NCBI RefSeq assembly: GCF_050948215.1
Contig: NW_027488855.1
Location: 1-64,000 of the forward strand
Origin: Halictus rubicundus
Lineage: Eukaryota; Arthropoda; Insecta; Hymenoptera; Halictidae
DNA length: 64,000 nucleotides
Direction: 5' to 3'
Below, piece after piece: positions 37,007 to 51,567 of this stretch. The notes beneath the pieces are model-generated. The model was not told the origin of the DNA and did no database searches. It saw nothing but the letters and a program-made list of their open reading frames with translations. Numbering within the stretch: the stretch's first letter is position 1; the number at the start of each line of letters is the position of its first letter. Made by a program: the position numbers and the translations under genes.

Positions 37007-39108
37007 GAAAGTTTAAACTTTCATACGTGCGCGATTCTCCATCCGTTTACATTGTATGTCGTCTGTCGTCGCTGGGTCTTTGAAGCTCGGCACTCGGCAA
37101 AAGTTATTCGAGCATTTATTTGAAGCCTTCGAATAAATGATACAGATGAAAGATGAAAAAATTTCTCGTAGTTTGAATAAATCAAATAATACTGCCACCA
37201 AATAGCTTTATATGGATAAGATCCGTCGAAAGTTAGTTTCATTACATAACACTTTTATTTCGTTACTACCTTTACTTGAATAATTGCAGTCCAGCATTAG
37301 AAGTGGTATTATCGGTTAAATAAGTAAAAAAAAATAATTTTCTGTGTTTGTTACTACGGATCACAATAAGAACGATTGAATTTTGTCATTACTTGAATAT
37401 TGTATTTATTCTTTTTTTTTTCATTCTATAACTATTACAGAATATATTTTGTTGAATAATCATTATTTTATAAATATCGCAATAAGTTCCAAATTAATTA
37501 ATTACACCTATAAACTATCGATTATAAAACAATGATTACAATGGTGAATAATATGGAAAATAAGAAGGCAATAATAGTGTAATGAAATTATACAATAAAA
37601 AATAATTATTTTCATTCTACGCATTATCCGTTTATTTATTGCCTATGTCACTGACGTTTCTTCCGTAATTCACGAGCAAATGTTCTATTTAGGTAGCGAG
37701 CGCGGCATGTTTAGCGATGTTGGTATTTGAGATCAGTGATAGTTCCACTTTCTTAGTTCCACAACCGACGAGAGTATCTCGACATTGGGGCCGTTACCGA
37801 CCGATCCCAGCACCCACCTGGCACTAGGCCTGCAGCCAAGCTCGCATATGCGAGCCGAGCTCGGGTCCAGTCGAGCCGGGACTCGCTTTTCGAGTCGAGT
37901 CGAGTACTCGCACGATGCGAGCTGCTCGCAACGAAGCGAACGGCTCGAAATAAAATCAGGCGTAAAATGACATGATGCGAGTTACAGCAGGAAGATCAGC
38001 ACATTGATATTATCAAGCATTTTAGTATATTGACAATGCTAAATGTTTGCGATGTTTTATTATATATTTTGATAGTGAAATGTTGATTCAGAATTTGTAT
38101 AACCCTTATTGAAAATAATTATGCAATAACAACTATTTAGATTTATGTAAATAACTAGATGTGATCTGTAAAGAACGGTATTTTATATATTCCTTTATAT
38201 TATACTCCGGGGTTCAGTGTACAGTCGTAAAAATGTGTTGTCGCAAAATTGTTTATAATGTTGAAAATTAACGTGAAACCAAGTTGGAAGTTGGAAGTTC
38301 CAACAGCCTGTCATTCGGTACTGTGCAAGTATAGGTGATAAGATTTAAAAGGGCATAGCCGATTAAGATGGTCAAAACAATTGGAACCGCAAAAAGATTC
38401 CATTTCAAACAGTATTGATTTCTTGATTTTCTGGAAATGACAGACGTAGAGTTCAAAATTCTTTTCACGGAATCTTACCAATTTTCACAAGCAATTTCAT
38501 ATCTGGCGGAAATCGTAGACGAACACAATAATATAAATATTCATTGCCTAATCAATGTTACTTCAATATTTTTAAAACATTAAAAAAATATTGTTAAAAT
38601 CACATGAATAAATAATATAAGAAATTGAAAAAATAAAGATGATGTATGGGAAAAAACATTTACCACCGACGGGATAAGAACCCCAGCGTATCCGCTCCTT
38701 AGTTCGACACGTCCGGCGATGTTACAAAACTTTACGAACATTCTGGTATATATCACACAAAATACAATTTATTCTTTCTCTTAAATCACATTTCTTAGGT
38801 CAAAGAATTACTTGTTTCAATTTAATAATGCTAAAAATTACTTAATATATAGCTGCGATAAAACCAACAAGTGTAACTTTCCTCCTAATAGCAAAAACGT
38901 CGAAAAAATTCGGTTTTTATTGTTTTTTGACGATGATGTCCCACAACAAAAAATCTAAAAAAAATTGACGACACTGCCTGTTATAGTACTTTAACAAGGA
39001 ACTAAACAGTAGAATAGCATGTTTTCAAATTTTTGAGAAATCTGCATTTTTCCGATTTTTTGGAGGTTTTTCATTTTTTTACGACCACAGTTTGTAACAA
39101 AAAAATCA
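37007..39108 (+). repeat. Tandem repeat unit U14 (short form, 2102 bp)
   Basis: Matches U2 in length and variants (CTATTTAG, CCGGGGTTCAGTG, GACACGTCC). Confidence 0.92.
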
Positions 39109-41210
39109 GAAAGTTTAAACTTTCATACGTGCGCGATTCTCCATCCGTTTACATTGTATGTCGTCTGTCGTCGCTGGGTCTTTGAAGCTCGGCACTCGGC
39201 AAAAGTTATTCGAGCATTTATTTGAAGCCTTCGAATAAATGATACAGATGAAAGATGAAAAAATTTCTCGTAGTTTGAATAAATCAAATAATACTGCCCA
39301 CCAAATAGCTTTATATGGATAAGATCCGTCGAAAGTTAGTTTCATTACATAACACTTTTATTTCGTTACTACCTTTACTTGAATAATTGCAGTCCAGCAT
39401 TAGAAGTGGTATTATCGGTTAAATAAGTAAAAAAATAATTTTCTGTGTTTGTTACTACGGATCACAATAAGAACGATTGAATTTTGTCATTACTTGAATA
39501 TTGTATTTATTCTTTTTGTTTATTCTATAACTATTACAGAATATATTTTGTTGAATAATCATTATTTTATAAATATCGCAATAAGTTCCAAATTAATTAA
39601 TTTCACCTATAAACTATCGATTATAAAACAATGATTACAATGGTGCACAATATGGAAAATAAGAAGGCAATAATAGTGTAATGAAATTATACAATAAAAA
39701 ATAATTATTCTCATTCTACGCATTATCCGTTTATTTATTGCCTATGTCACTGACGTTTCTTCCGTAATTCACGAGCAAATGTTCTATTTAGGTAGCGAGC
39801 GCGGCATGTTTAGCGATGTTGGTATTTGAGATCAGTGATAGTTCCAGTTTCTTAGTTCCACAACCGACGAGAGTATCTCGACATTGGGGCCGTTACCGAC
39901 CGATCCCAGCACCCACCTGGCACTAGGCCTGCAGCCAAGCTCGCATATGCGAGCCGAGCTCGGGTCCAGTCGAGCCGGGACTCGCTTTTCGAGTCGAGTC
40001 GAGTACTCGCACGATGCGAGCTGCTCGCAACGAAGCGAACGGCTCGAAATAAAATCAGGCGTAAAATGACATGATGCGAGTTACAGCAGGAAGATCAGCA
40101 CATTGATATTATCAAGCATTTTAGTATATTGACAATGCTAAATGTTTGCGATGTTTTATTATATATTTTGATAGTGAAATGTTGATTCAGAATTTGTATA
40201 ACCCTTATTGAAAATAATTATGCAATAACAACAATTTAGATTTATGTAAATAACTAGATGTGATCTGTAAAGAACGGTATTTTATATATTCCTTTACATT
40301 ATACTCCGGTTCACTGTACAGTCGTAAAAATGTGTTGTCGCAAAATTGTTTATAATGTTGAAAATTAACGTGAAACCAAGTTGGAAGTTGGAAGTTCCAA
40401 CAGCCTGTCATTCGGTACTGTGCAAGTATAGGTGATAAGATTTAAAAGGGCATAGCCGATTAAGATGGTCAAAACAATTGGAACCGCAAAAAGATTCCAT
40501 TTCAAACAGTATTGATTTCTTGATTTTCTGGAAATGACAGACGTAGAGTTCAAAATTCTTTTCACGGAATCTTACCAATTTTCACAAGCAATTTCATATC
40601 TGGCGGAAATCGTAGACGAACACAATAATATAAATATTCATTGCCTAATCAATGTTACTTCAATATTTTTAAAACATTAAAAAAATATTGTTAAAATCAC
40701 ATGAATAAATAATATAAGAAATTGAAAAAATAAAGATGATGTATGGGAAAAAACATTTACCACCGACGGGATAAGAACCCCAGCGTATCCGCTCCTTAGT
40801 TCGACACACGTCCGGCGATGTTACAAAACTTTACGAACATTCTGGTATATATCACACAAAATACAATTTATTCTTTCTCTTAAATCACATTTCTTAGGTC
40901 AAAGAATTACTTGTTTCAATTTAATAATGCTAAAAATTACTTAATATATAGCTGCGATAAAACCAACAAGTGTAACTTTCCTCCTAATAGCAAAAACGTC
41001 GAAAAAATTCGGTTTTTATTGTTTTTTGACGATGATGTCCCACAACAAAAAATCTAAAAAAAATTGACGACACTGCCTGTTATAGTACTTTAACAAGGAA
41101 CTAAACAGTAGAATAGCATGTTTTCAAATTTTTGAGAAATCTGCATTTTTCCGATTTTTTGGAGGTTTTTCATTTTTTGTTTACGACCACAGTTTGTAAC
41201 AAAAAAATCT
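39109..41210 (+). repeat. Tandem repeat unit U15 (short form, 2102 bp)
   Basis: Matches U3 in length and variants (GTTTATTC, GCACAAT, AGTTCCAGTTTC, ACAATTTAG). Confidence 0.92.
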
Positions 41211-43284
41211 GAAAGTTTAAACTTTCATACCTGCGCGATTCTCCATCCGTTTACATTGTATGTCGTCTTGTCGTCGCTGGGTCTTTGAAGCTCGGCACTC
41301 GGCAAAAGTTATTCGAGCATTTATTTGAAGCCTTCGAATAAATGATACAGATGAAAGATGAAAAAATTTCTCGTAGTTTGAATAAATCAAATAATACTGC
41401 CCACCAAATAGCTTTATATGGATAAGATCCGTCGAAAGTTAGTTTCATTACATAACACTTTTATTTCGTTACTACCTTTACTTGAATAATTGCAGTCCAG
41501 CATTAGAAGTGGTATTATCGGTTAAATAAGTAAAAAAATAATTTTCTGTGTTTGTTACTACGGATCACAATAAGAACGATTGAATTTTGTCATTACTTGA
41601 ATATTGTATTTATTCTTTTTGTTTATTCTATAACTATTACAGAATATATTTTGTTGAATAATCATTATTTTATAAATATCGCAATAAGTTCCAAATTAAT
41701 TAATTTCACCTATAAACTATCGATTATAAAACAATGATTACAATGGTGCACAATATGGAAAATAAGAAGGCAATAATAGTGTAATGAAATTATACAATAA
41801 AAAATAATTATTCTCATTCTACGCATTATCCGTTTATTTATTGCCTATGTCACTGACGTTTCTTCCGTAATTCACGAGCAAATGTTCTATTTAGGTAGCG
41901 AGCGCGGCATGTTTAGCGATGTTGGTATTTGAGATCAGTGATAGTTCCAGTTTCTTAGTTCCACAACCGACGAGAGTATCTCGACATTGGGGCCGTTACC
42001 GACCGATCCCAGCACCCACCTGGCACTAGGCCTGCAGCCAAGCTCGCATATGCGAGCCGAGCTCGGGTCCAGTCGAGCCGGGACTCGCTTTTCGAGTCGA
42101 GTCGAGTACTCGCACGATGCGAGCTGCTCGCAACGAAGCGAACGGCTCGAAATAAAATCAGGCGTAAAATGACATGATGCGAGTTACAGCAGGAAGATCA
42201 GCACATTGATATTATCAAGCATTTTAGTATATTGACAATGCTAAATGTTTGCGATGTTTTATTATATATTTTGATAGTGAAATGTTGATTCAGAATTTGT
42301 ATAACCCTTATTGAAAATAATTATGCAATAACAACAATTTAGATTTATGTAAATAACTAGATGTGATCTGTAAAGAACGGTATTTTATATATTCCTTTAC
42401 ATTATACTCCGGTTCACTGTACAGTCGTAAAAATGTGTTGTCGCAAAATTGTTTATAATGTTGAAAATTAACGTGAAACCAAGTTGGAAGTTGGAAGTTC
42501 CAACAGCCTGTCATTCGGTACTGTGCAAGTATAGGTGATAAGATTTAAAAGGGCATAGCCGATTAAGATGGTCAAAACAATTGGAACCGCAAAAAGATTC
42601 CATTTCAAACAGTATTGATTTCTTGATTTTCTGGAAATGACAGACGTAGAGTTCAAAATTCTTTTCACGGAATCTTACCAATTTTCACAAGCAATTTCAT
42701 ATCTGGCGGAAATCGTAGACGAACACAATAATATAAATATTCATTGCCTAATCAATGTTACTTCAATATTTTTAAAACATTAAAAAAATATTGTTAAAAT
42801 CACATGAATAAATAATATAAGAAATTGAAAAAATAAAGATGATGTATGGGAAAAAACATTTACCACCGACGGGATAAGAACCCCAGCGTATCCGCTCCTT
42901 AGTTCGACACACGTCCGGCGATGTTACAAAACTTTACGAACATTCTGGTATATATCACACAAAATACAATTTATTCTTTCTCTAAAATCACATTTCTTAG
43001 GTCAAAGAATTACTTGTTTCAATTTAATAATGCTAAAAATTACTTAATATATAGCTGCGATAAAACCAACAAGTGTAACTTTCCTCCTAATAGCAAAAAC
43101 GTCGAAAAAATTCGGTTTTTATTGTTTTTTGACGATGATGTCCCACAACAAAAAATCTAAAAAAAATTGACGACACTGCCTGTTATAGTACTTTAACAAG
43201 GAACTAAACAGTAGAATAGCATTTTTCCGATTTTTTGGAGGTTTTTCATTTTTTTTACGACCACAGTTTGTAACAAAAAAATCA
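41211..43284 (+). repeat. Tandem repeat unit U16 (chimeric short form, 2074 bp)
   Basis: The left part is of the U4 type (CATACCTGCG, GTTTATTC, ACAATTTAG, CCTTTACATT near 42396). The right part switches to the U1 type (TCTCTAAAATC near 42980 and the 27-bp deletion near 43221). The switch lies between about 42400 and 42980. It is the only short unit with the deletion. Confidence 0.92.
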
Positions 43285-45386
43285 GAAAGTTTAAACTTTC
43301 ATACGTGCGCGATTCTCCATCCGTTTACATTGTATGTCGTCTGTCGTCGCTGGGTCTTTGAAGCTCGGCACTCGGCAAAAGTTATTCGAGCATTTATTTG
43401 AAGCCTTCGAATAAATGATACAGATGAAAGATGAAAAAATTTCTCGTAGTTTGAATAAATCAAATAATACTGCCACCAAATAGCTTTATATGGATAAGAT
43501 CCGTCGAAAGTTAGTTTCATTACATAACACTTTTATTTCGTTACTACCTTTACTTGAATAATTGCAGTCCAGCATTAGAAGTGGTATTATCGGTTAAATA
43601 AGTAAAAAAAAATAATTTTCTGTGTTTGTTACTACGGATCACAATAAGAACGATTGAATTTTGTCATTACTTGAATATTGTATTTATTCTTTTTTTTTTC
43701 ATTCTATAACTATTACAGAATATATTTTGTTGAATAATCATTATTTTATAAATATCGCAATAAGTTCCAAATTAATTAATTACACCTATAAACTATCGAT
43801 TATAAAACAATGATTACAATGGTGAATAATATGGAAAATAAGAAGGCAATAATAGTGTAATGAAATTATACAATAAAAAATAATTATTTTCATTCTACGC
43901 ATTATCCGTTTATTTATTGCCTATGTCACTGACGTTTCTTCCGTAATTCACGAGCAAATGTTCTATTTAGGTAGCGAGCGCGGCATGTTTAGCGATGTTG
44001 GTATTTGAGATCAGTGATAGTTCCACTTTCTTAGTTCCACAACCGACGAGAGTATCTCGACATTGGGGCCGTTACCGACCGATCCCAGCACCCACCTGGC
44101 ACTAGGCCTGCAGCCAAGCTCGCATATGCGAGCCGAGCTCGGGTCCAGTCGAGCCGGGACTCGCTTTTCGAGTCGAGTCGAGTACTCGCACGATGCGAGC
44201 TGCTCGCAACGAAGCGAACGGCTCGAAATAAAATCAGGCGTAAAATGACATGATGCGAGTTACAGCAGGAAGATCAGCACATTGATATTATCAAGCATTT
44301 TAGTATATTGACAATGCTAAATGTTTGCGATGTTTTATTATATATTTTGATAGTGAAATGTTGATTCAGAATTTGTATAACCCTTATTGAAAATAATTAT
44401 GCAATAACAACTATTTAGATTTATGTAAATAACTAGATGTGATCTGTAAAGAACGGTATTTTATATATTCCTTTATATTATACTCCGGGGTTCAGTGTAC
44501 AGTCGTAAAAATGTGTTGTCGCAAAATTGTTTATAATGTTGAAAATTAACGTGAAACCAAGTTGGAAGTTGGAAGTTCCAACAGCCTGTCATTCGGTACT
44601 GTGCAAGTATAGGTGATAAGATTTAAAAGGGCATAGCCGATTAAGATGGTCAAAACAATTGGAACCGCAAAAAGATTCCATTTCAAACAGTATTGATTTC
44701 TTGATTTTCTGGAAATGACAGACGTAGAGTTCAAAATTCTTTTCACGGAATCTTACCAATTTTCACAAGCAATTTCATATCTGGCGGAAATCGTAGACGA
44801 ACACAATAATATAAATATTCATTGCCTAATCAATGTTACTTCAATATTTTTAAAACATTAAAAAAATATTGTTAAAATCACATGAATAAATAATATAAGA
44901 AATTGAAAAAATAAAGATGATGTATGGGAAAAAACATTTACCACCGACGGGATAAGAACCCCAGCGTATCCGCTCCTTAGTTCGACACGTCCGGCGATGT
45001 TACAAAACTTTACGAACATTCTGGTATATATCACACAAAATACAATTTATTCTTTCTCTTAAATCACATTTCTTAGGTCAAAGAATTACTTGTTTCAATT
45101 TAATAATGCTAAAAATTACTTAATATATAGCTGCGATAAAACCAACAAGTGTAACTTTCCTCCTAATAGCAAAAACGTCGAAAAAATTCGGTTTTTATTG
45201 TTTTTTGACGATGATGTCCCACAACAAAAAATCTAAAAAAAATTGACGACACTGCCTGTTATAGTACTTTAACAAGGAACTAAACAGTAGAATAGCATGT
45301 TTTCAAATTTTTGAGAAATCTGCATTTTTCCGATTTTTTGGAGGTTTTTCATTTTTTTACGACCACAGTTTGTAACAAAAAAATCA
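43285..45386 (+). repeat. Tandem repeat unit U17 (short form, 2102 bp)
   Basis: Matches U2 and U14 in length and variants (CCGGGGTTCAGTG, GACACGTCC). Confidence 0.92.
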
Positions 45387-47488
45387 GAAAGTTTAAACTT
45401 TCATACGTGCGCGATTCTCCATCCGTTTACATTGTATGTCGTCTGTCGTCGCTGGGTCTTTGAAGCTCGGCACTCGGCAAAAGTTATTCGAGCATTTATT
45501 TGAAGCCTTCGAATAAATGATACAGATGAAAGATGAAAAAATTTCTCGTAGTTTGAATAAATCAAATAATACTGCCCACCAAATAGCTTTATATGGATAA
45601 GATCCGTCGAAAGTTAGTTTCATTACATAACACTTTTATTTCGTTACTACCTTTACTTGAATAATTGCAGTCCAGCATTAGAAGTGGTATTATCGGTTAA
45701 ATAAGTAAAAAAATAATTTTCTGTGTTTGTTACTACGGATCACAATAAGAACGATTGAATTTTGTCATTACTTGAATATTGTATTTATTCTTTTTGTTTA
45801 TTCTATAACTATTACAGAATATATTTTGTTGAATAATCATTATTTTATAAATATCGCAATAAGTTCCAAATTAATTAATTTCACCTATAAACTATCGATT
45901 ATAAAACAATGATTACAATGGTGCACAATATGGAAAATAAGAAGGCAATAATAGTGTAATGAAATTATACAATAAAAAATAATTATTCTCATTCTACGCA
46001 TTATCCGTTTATTTATTGCCTATGTCACTGACGTTTCTTCCGTAATTCACGAGCAAATGTTCTATTTAGGTAGCGAGCGCGGCATGTTTAGCGATGTTGG
46101 TATTTGAGATCAGTGATAGTTCCACTTTCTTAGTTCCACAACCGACGAGAGTATCTCGACATTGGGGCCGTTACCGACCGATCCCAGCACCCACCTGGCA
46201 CTAGGCCTGCAGCCAAGCTCGCATATGCGAGCCGAGCTCGGGTCCAGTCGAGCCGGGACTCGCTTTTCGAGTCGAGTCGAGTACTCGCACGATGCGAGCT
46301 GCTCGCAACGAAGCGAACGGCTCGAAATAAAATCAGGCGTAAAATGACATGATGCGAGTTACAGCAGGAAGATCAGCACATTGATATTATCAAGCATTTT
46401 AGTATATTGACAATGCTAAATGTTTGCGATGTTTTATTATATATTTTGATAGTGAAATGTTGATTCAGAATTTGTATAACCCTTATTGAAAATAATTATG
46501 CAATAACAACAATTTAGATTTATGTAAATAACTAGATGTGATCTGTAAAGAACGGTATTTTATATATTCCTTTACATTATACTCCGGTTCACTGTACAGT
46601 CGTAAAAATGTGTTGTCGCAAAATTGTTTATAATGTTGAAAATTAACGTGAAACCAAGTTGGAAGTTGGAAGTTCCAACAGCCTGTCATTCGGTACTGTG
46701 CAAGTATAGGTGATAAGATTTAAAAGGGCATAGCCGATTAAGATGGTCAAAACAATTGGAACCGCAAAAAGATTCCATTTCAAACAGTATTGATTTCTTG
46801 ATTTTCTGGAAATGACAGACGTAGAGTTCAAAATTCTTTTCACGGAATCTTACCAATTTTCACAAGCAATTTCATATCTGGCGGAAATCGTAGACGAACA
46901 CAATAATATAAATATTCATTGCCTAATCAATGTTACTTCAATATTTTTAAAACATTAAAAAAATATTGTTAAAATCACATGAATAAATAATATAAGAAAT
47001 TGAAAAAATAAAGATGATGTATGGGAAAAAACATTTACCACCGACGGGATAAGAACCCCAGCGTATCCGCTCCTTAGTTCGACACACGTCCGGCGATGTT
47101 ACAAAACTTTACGAACATTCTGGTATATATCACACAAAATACAATTTATTCTTTCTCTTAAATCACATTTCTTAGGTCAAAGAATTACTTGTTTCAATTT
47201 AATAATGCTAAAAATTACTTAATATATAGCTGCGATAAAACCAACAAGTGTAACTTTCCTCCTAATAGCAAAAACGTCGAAAAAATTCGGTTTTTATTGT
47301 TTTTTGACGATGATGTCCCACAACAAAAAATCTAAAAAAAATTGACGACACTGCCTGTTATAGTACTTTAACAAGGAACTAAACAGTAGAATAGCATGTT
47401 TTCAAATTTTTGAGAAATCTGCATTTTTCCGATTTTTTGGAGGTTTTTCATTTTTTGTTTACGACCACAGTTTGTAACAAAAAAATCT
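45387..47488 (+). repeat. Tandem repeat unit U18 (short form, 2102 bp), followed by spacer 2
   Basis: U3-subfamily body but with AGTTCCACTTTC (near 46128) in place of AGTTCCAGTTTC. It ends GTTTACG with AATCTGAAAAAATTATC and continues into spacer 2. Confidence 0.92.
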
Positions 47489-48628
47489 GAAAAAATTATC
47501 AAAAATCAGCCTTAGAATCCAAAATATGTCACATTTTTTTCAGAATTTTAGAAAGCATCAGAGTGCGGGAAATACGCGGAGAAGCGCGAAATCTAATTTA
47601 CCCTGTAACTAACCTCATGGGCAAGATAGGGGGTTGAAATTTTACTCAGAGGGGTTTTTCCTCTAAGGGCAGTTTTGACCATAAATCGGCTAGGCCCTTT
47701 TAAAAGGATCTGATGTCTACGTTCAACACTCGTCATACTTTCTGTTTAGTTAATATTTTAATCTAAATCTTTTTTCAATTTGCAATTGTTGGCTCTTCTC
47801 CATGGATAACAGTCGATCTTTTATACGATGGTGCAAAATCATGCTAACTACCAAATAATTCGTAGTGGCAGCAAAGTTAAATCTACTTCCTAGCTCGACA
47901 ATTAACGCAATTATATAACGCAATTTTTCCTGCGTTTTCATTACGTGTCATCTAGTAAATTAATCTATCTAGCTTGGCAGAACAGCTGAAGTCGTTTGGT
48001 CGATTTATAAAAAAAAGTTATTCTGATTTAAAGTGTCTGCCATCAATTATGAGACTGACTGCATAATGTATAACGAGAAGCGGCCGCACGTTTCTCGCTA
48101 AGCAACCTGCGCTATCTCCATGTTTATAATTGTGCAGTGTGAAAATGGTTTACTGCCTTTTTGGTTCGTTATCTCGGCCATTTCTTCTAAAAAGTGTACT
48201 TCCGTACAATGGGACAGTAGGGCTCTCATCAGCGAGCTAAGGTTTATGACCGGCTCTCGCCTGCACTCGCCCACTTAGGTCACCCGCTCTGAGTATTTAA
48301 TCTACCGGCACGCGTATGCGTTTTGCTCTTCCTCCCTCCCCATCGAGCCACTAGCTTAGTTATTCATTATCGAAAAATATAAAAGTCCAAGACAATCTAT
48401 TCTCAGGTTAGTTAGCTCAGATTCTGTCAAACAGTTTTTCTCAGCTTACCAGAATTCAGTCTTTTGACCTTTGGTGCGAGTACCAGTGTGGCGGCCTGTC
48501 CAAAGAGCACGCCGACGAACCGCCAGCATACATTGTAGACGCGGCGGCGACCTCGTATAAATACACATCAATATTATACAATATTGTTTATATACCCATT
48601 CCTTTCAAAAACTATTTAACGAAGCTTA

Positions 48629-49018
48629 ACGTTAATTTTTAACATTATAAACAATTTTGCAACAACACATTTTTACGACTGTACACTGAACCCCGGAGTA
48701 TAATATAAAGGAATATATAAAATACCGTTCTTTACAGATCACACAGCTAGTTATTTACATAAATCTAGGAAATAGTTGTTATTGCATAATTATTTTCAAT
48801 AAGGGTTATAGAAATTCTGAATCAACATTTCACTATCAAAATATATAATAAAACATCGCAAACATTTAGCATTGTCAATATACTAAAATGCTTGATAATA
48901 TCGATGTGCTGATCTTCCCGCTGTAACTCGCATCATGTCATTTTACGCCTGATTTTATTTCGAGCAGCTCGCATCGGTGCGGATAGCTCGCATCGTGCGA
49001 GTACTCGACTCGACTCGC
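48629..49018 (-). repeat. Inverted diverged copy of the unit's middle (spacer 2)
   Basis: Same as the copy at 25871-26260, with the same variants (GCGGGAAG, ATCGAT, TTTCTATAACC when read in unit orientation). Confidence 0.88.
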
Positions 49019-49124
49019 ACAATCGAGCCGAGCTAAGCTCAACCAGAGTTGGGCAAAATGTTTATCTAAATAAAAATTTCGAGTAACGAATAAAAGATAA
49101 AAAAATTTTTATTTCCTTTTGGTA

Positions 49125-49693
49125 TGTGTTGTGGTTTGGGTGTTCAGTAAAGGATTCACCCAATATAACAATAACCATTTATTAAATAAGCAACAAAAAC
49201 TCAACGACGTAACAAGGAACAAAGAAAATGAAATAACAATGAAACAAGAACTACGGATAAACGACTATACGAACAACTGACGGCGAATGACGACTTCTCA
49301 CAACGACTGACTGACTTGAACTGACTGACTGACTGACCGACCCTGTCATCCGTCAGAATCCGCGCTTATATCCTCCAGGAATTTCCTTCGAACAAGAAAA
49401 CTTCTGGAGTGGGGATGTCGCTTCCTGTACGTGCCCCTTGGAGAAAGTTCGTGTCCTTGCACCGAACATCCGTGTCCTGGCGAAAGTCAAGGGTTGGCGG
49501 CCAAATGTGCACGCCAAGGAAAAACCCCGAACCTGGTCGCCAAATGTGCACCCCAGGTAGGAACAGACTTCCGGCGACTAAGTGTGCGCTCGGGAAGAGC
49601 TTGGGCCTGGCGACCAAGTGCGTCCAAGGTCCCAGCCCGCAGACGACGCTCCTACCTGGGTCCGATCAACCCTTCTCCAAGGGGTCCGCCACA
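49125..49693 (-). mobile_element. Solo LTR (spacer 2)
   Basis: Identical by eye to the LTR at 26367-26935, including the TATA box, (GACT)n stretch and AATAAA signal. It is preceded by the hAT-type terminus at about 49044-49124. Confidence 0.75.
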
Positions 49694-50062
49694 TTACTTG
49701 AATATTGTATTTATTCTTTTTTTTTATTCTATAACTATTACAGAATATATTTTGTTGAATAATCATTATTTTATAAATATCGCAAGAAGTTCCAAATTAA
49801 TTAATTACACCTATAAATTATCGATTATAAAATAATGATTACAATGGTGAACAATATGGAAAATAAGAAGGCAATAAGAGTGTAATGAAATTATACAATA
49901 AAAGATAATTATTTTCATTCTACGCATTATACGTTTATTTATTGCCTCTGTCACTGACGTTTTTTCCATAATTCACGAGCAAATGTTCTTTTAGTTCCAC
50001 AACCGACGAGAGTATCTCGACATTAGGGCCGTTACCGACCGCTCCCAGCACCCAACTGGCAC
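49694..50062 (+). repeat. Degraded direct copy of part of the unit (spacer 2)
   Basis: Same sequence and same ~65 bp internal deletion as 26936-27304, which shows that the spacer was duplicated as a block after this decay. Confidence 0.85.
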
Positions 50063-50091
50063 CCACTTTGAGACTCGCAGTTTAACACGGG

Positions 50092-50101
50092 GGCTGGCAG
50101 T

Positions 50102-50138
<37 letters not shown>

Positions 50139-50185
50139 GTGGGTGCACTGATCCACCGACGAGATATATATAAAGGCTGACAGCC
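50092..50185. repeat. TA microsatellite within a hairpin (spacer 2)
   Basis: Equivalent to 27334-27429 but one TA shorter (tract 50105-50135). Confidence 0.8.
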
Positions 50186-50759
50186 TTACGGGAGAATGTG
50201 TCGCTCGAAAAATACGGTGTTGTCTACCGCTCTCTAGGATAGATTTTGGCTGGAGTAAGAAACAGAAGGCCAACGACGGTATCTCGTCGGTGCAGAAGAC
50301 CACTAAGGAACTTCTCGTCGCTGAGAAGGTGAATCATCACGGACCCATATCGATTATCAAATGTTACATTCTCCGACAAACGTATTCAAATTAAAAAGAT
50401 ATTTTTTTTTAGTGTTGCTTTTTAAGATCTAAAATATTAAAAGTAAAACTAATATCAAGGACGAAAAATTCGTCAAAATATTTTACGTAAGAAATTATTA
50501 AAGCATAATTTTAGGAAAATCAATTTCTACTTCCATATGAGATACCTTAATTTGTAATTTAAAAATATTTCATGAACAAGCATTATTTCCTTACACTTTT
50601 TTTTTTATAGATAATTGTTCCAAGAATCGATCTGTGGGAACAGAAATATGTTGAAAACCAGAGTAGCGTTTATTTAACGTACTATTCCGAATAGTATAGA
50701 GTTTGAGAGAGAATCACGTGGATGAATTAATATAATATAAAATAATATAATTGTAGAAG

Positions 50760-51567
50760 CAAAGATGGGCAAATTTTTATTGAAATAGACATTTCAAACA
50801 GCGAATAAAAGATAAAAAATGATTTGTTACGCGTCAAATAAAAATAATTATGTTATCTCTATTCCGCACGTAATGAATTTATTCGACGAATAAAGATTTT
50901 TTTATAAAGACCGACCAACAGCCTACAATGTAAGCAGATGGAGAATCCAACATTATTGGCAATTTATGCTTTTATGTTTTTAATCAGAACAATATTGTTA
51001 ATACGAATGAGTTGTAGAGCTCATCCCGATCAAAATGAGTCTAAACACGACATCATTTGGACTGTCTTTAATGAGATTGTAATTTTTATCGTAACATTAC
51101 GTATCAGTGAAACTTGGTCGATTACACCCGAATTTCACCTCATTTTCATCAGGAAAATCCCCTCCATTCGCTCGTCACAATTTCATGAGGATATATTGCA
51201 CAATCTAAAAGTTTAAACTTTCATTCGTGCGCGATTCTCCATCCGTTTACATTGTATGTCGTCTGTCGTCGCTGGGTCTTTGAAGCTCGGCACTCGGCAA
51301 AAGTTATTCGAGCATTTATTTGAAGCCTTCGAATAAATGATACAGATGAAAGATGAAAAAATTTCTCGTAGTTTGAATAAATCCGCTTCGAATAAAAAAA
51401 AGTATCTTTATTCGTCGGATAAATTCTCGTCGAATAAAATTATTTATTCGATACTCGTCGAATAAGGATACCTTTTTTATTCGAACCTTCGAATAACGAA
51501 TAAAGATGAAGTATCTTTTATTCGAATCGTTATTTAAATAATTTTTATCTAATAATGCCCAACTCTG
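50760..51567. mobile_element. hAT-like non-autonomous element, composite (spacer 2/U19)
   Basis: Second copy of the 28004-28811 element, with the nested inverted-repeat element at 50909-51273 and the U19 start inside it. Confidence 0.5.

Larger units (their letters stand above)
47489..51206 (+). repeat. Spacer 2 (composite, ~3.72 kb)
   Basis: Second complete spacer, offset from spacer 1 by 22758, then 22756 after the TA tract. By eye it is otherwise identical to spacer 1. Its sub-parts are listed below where boundaries are clear. Its unrecognised ~0.9 kb block spans about 47716-48628. Confidence 0.9.
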
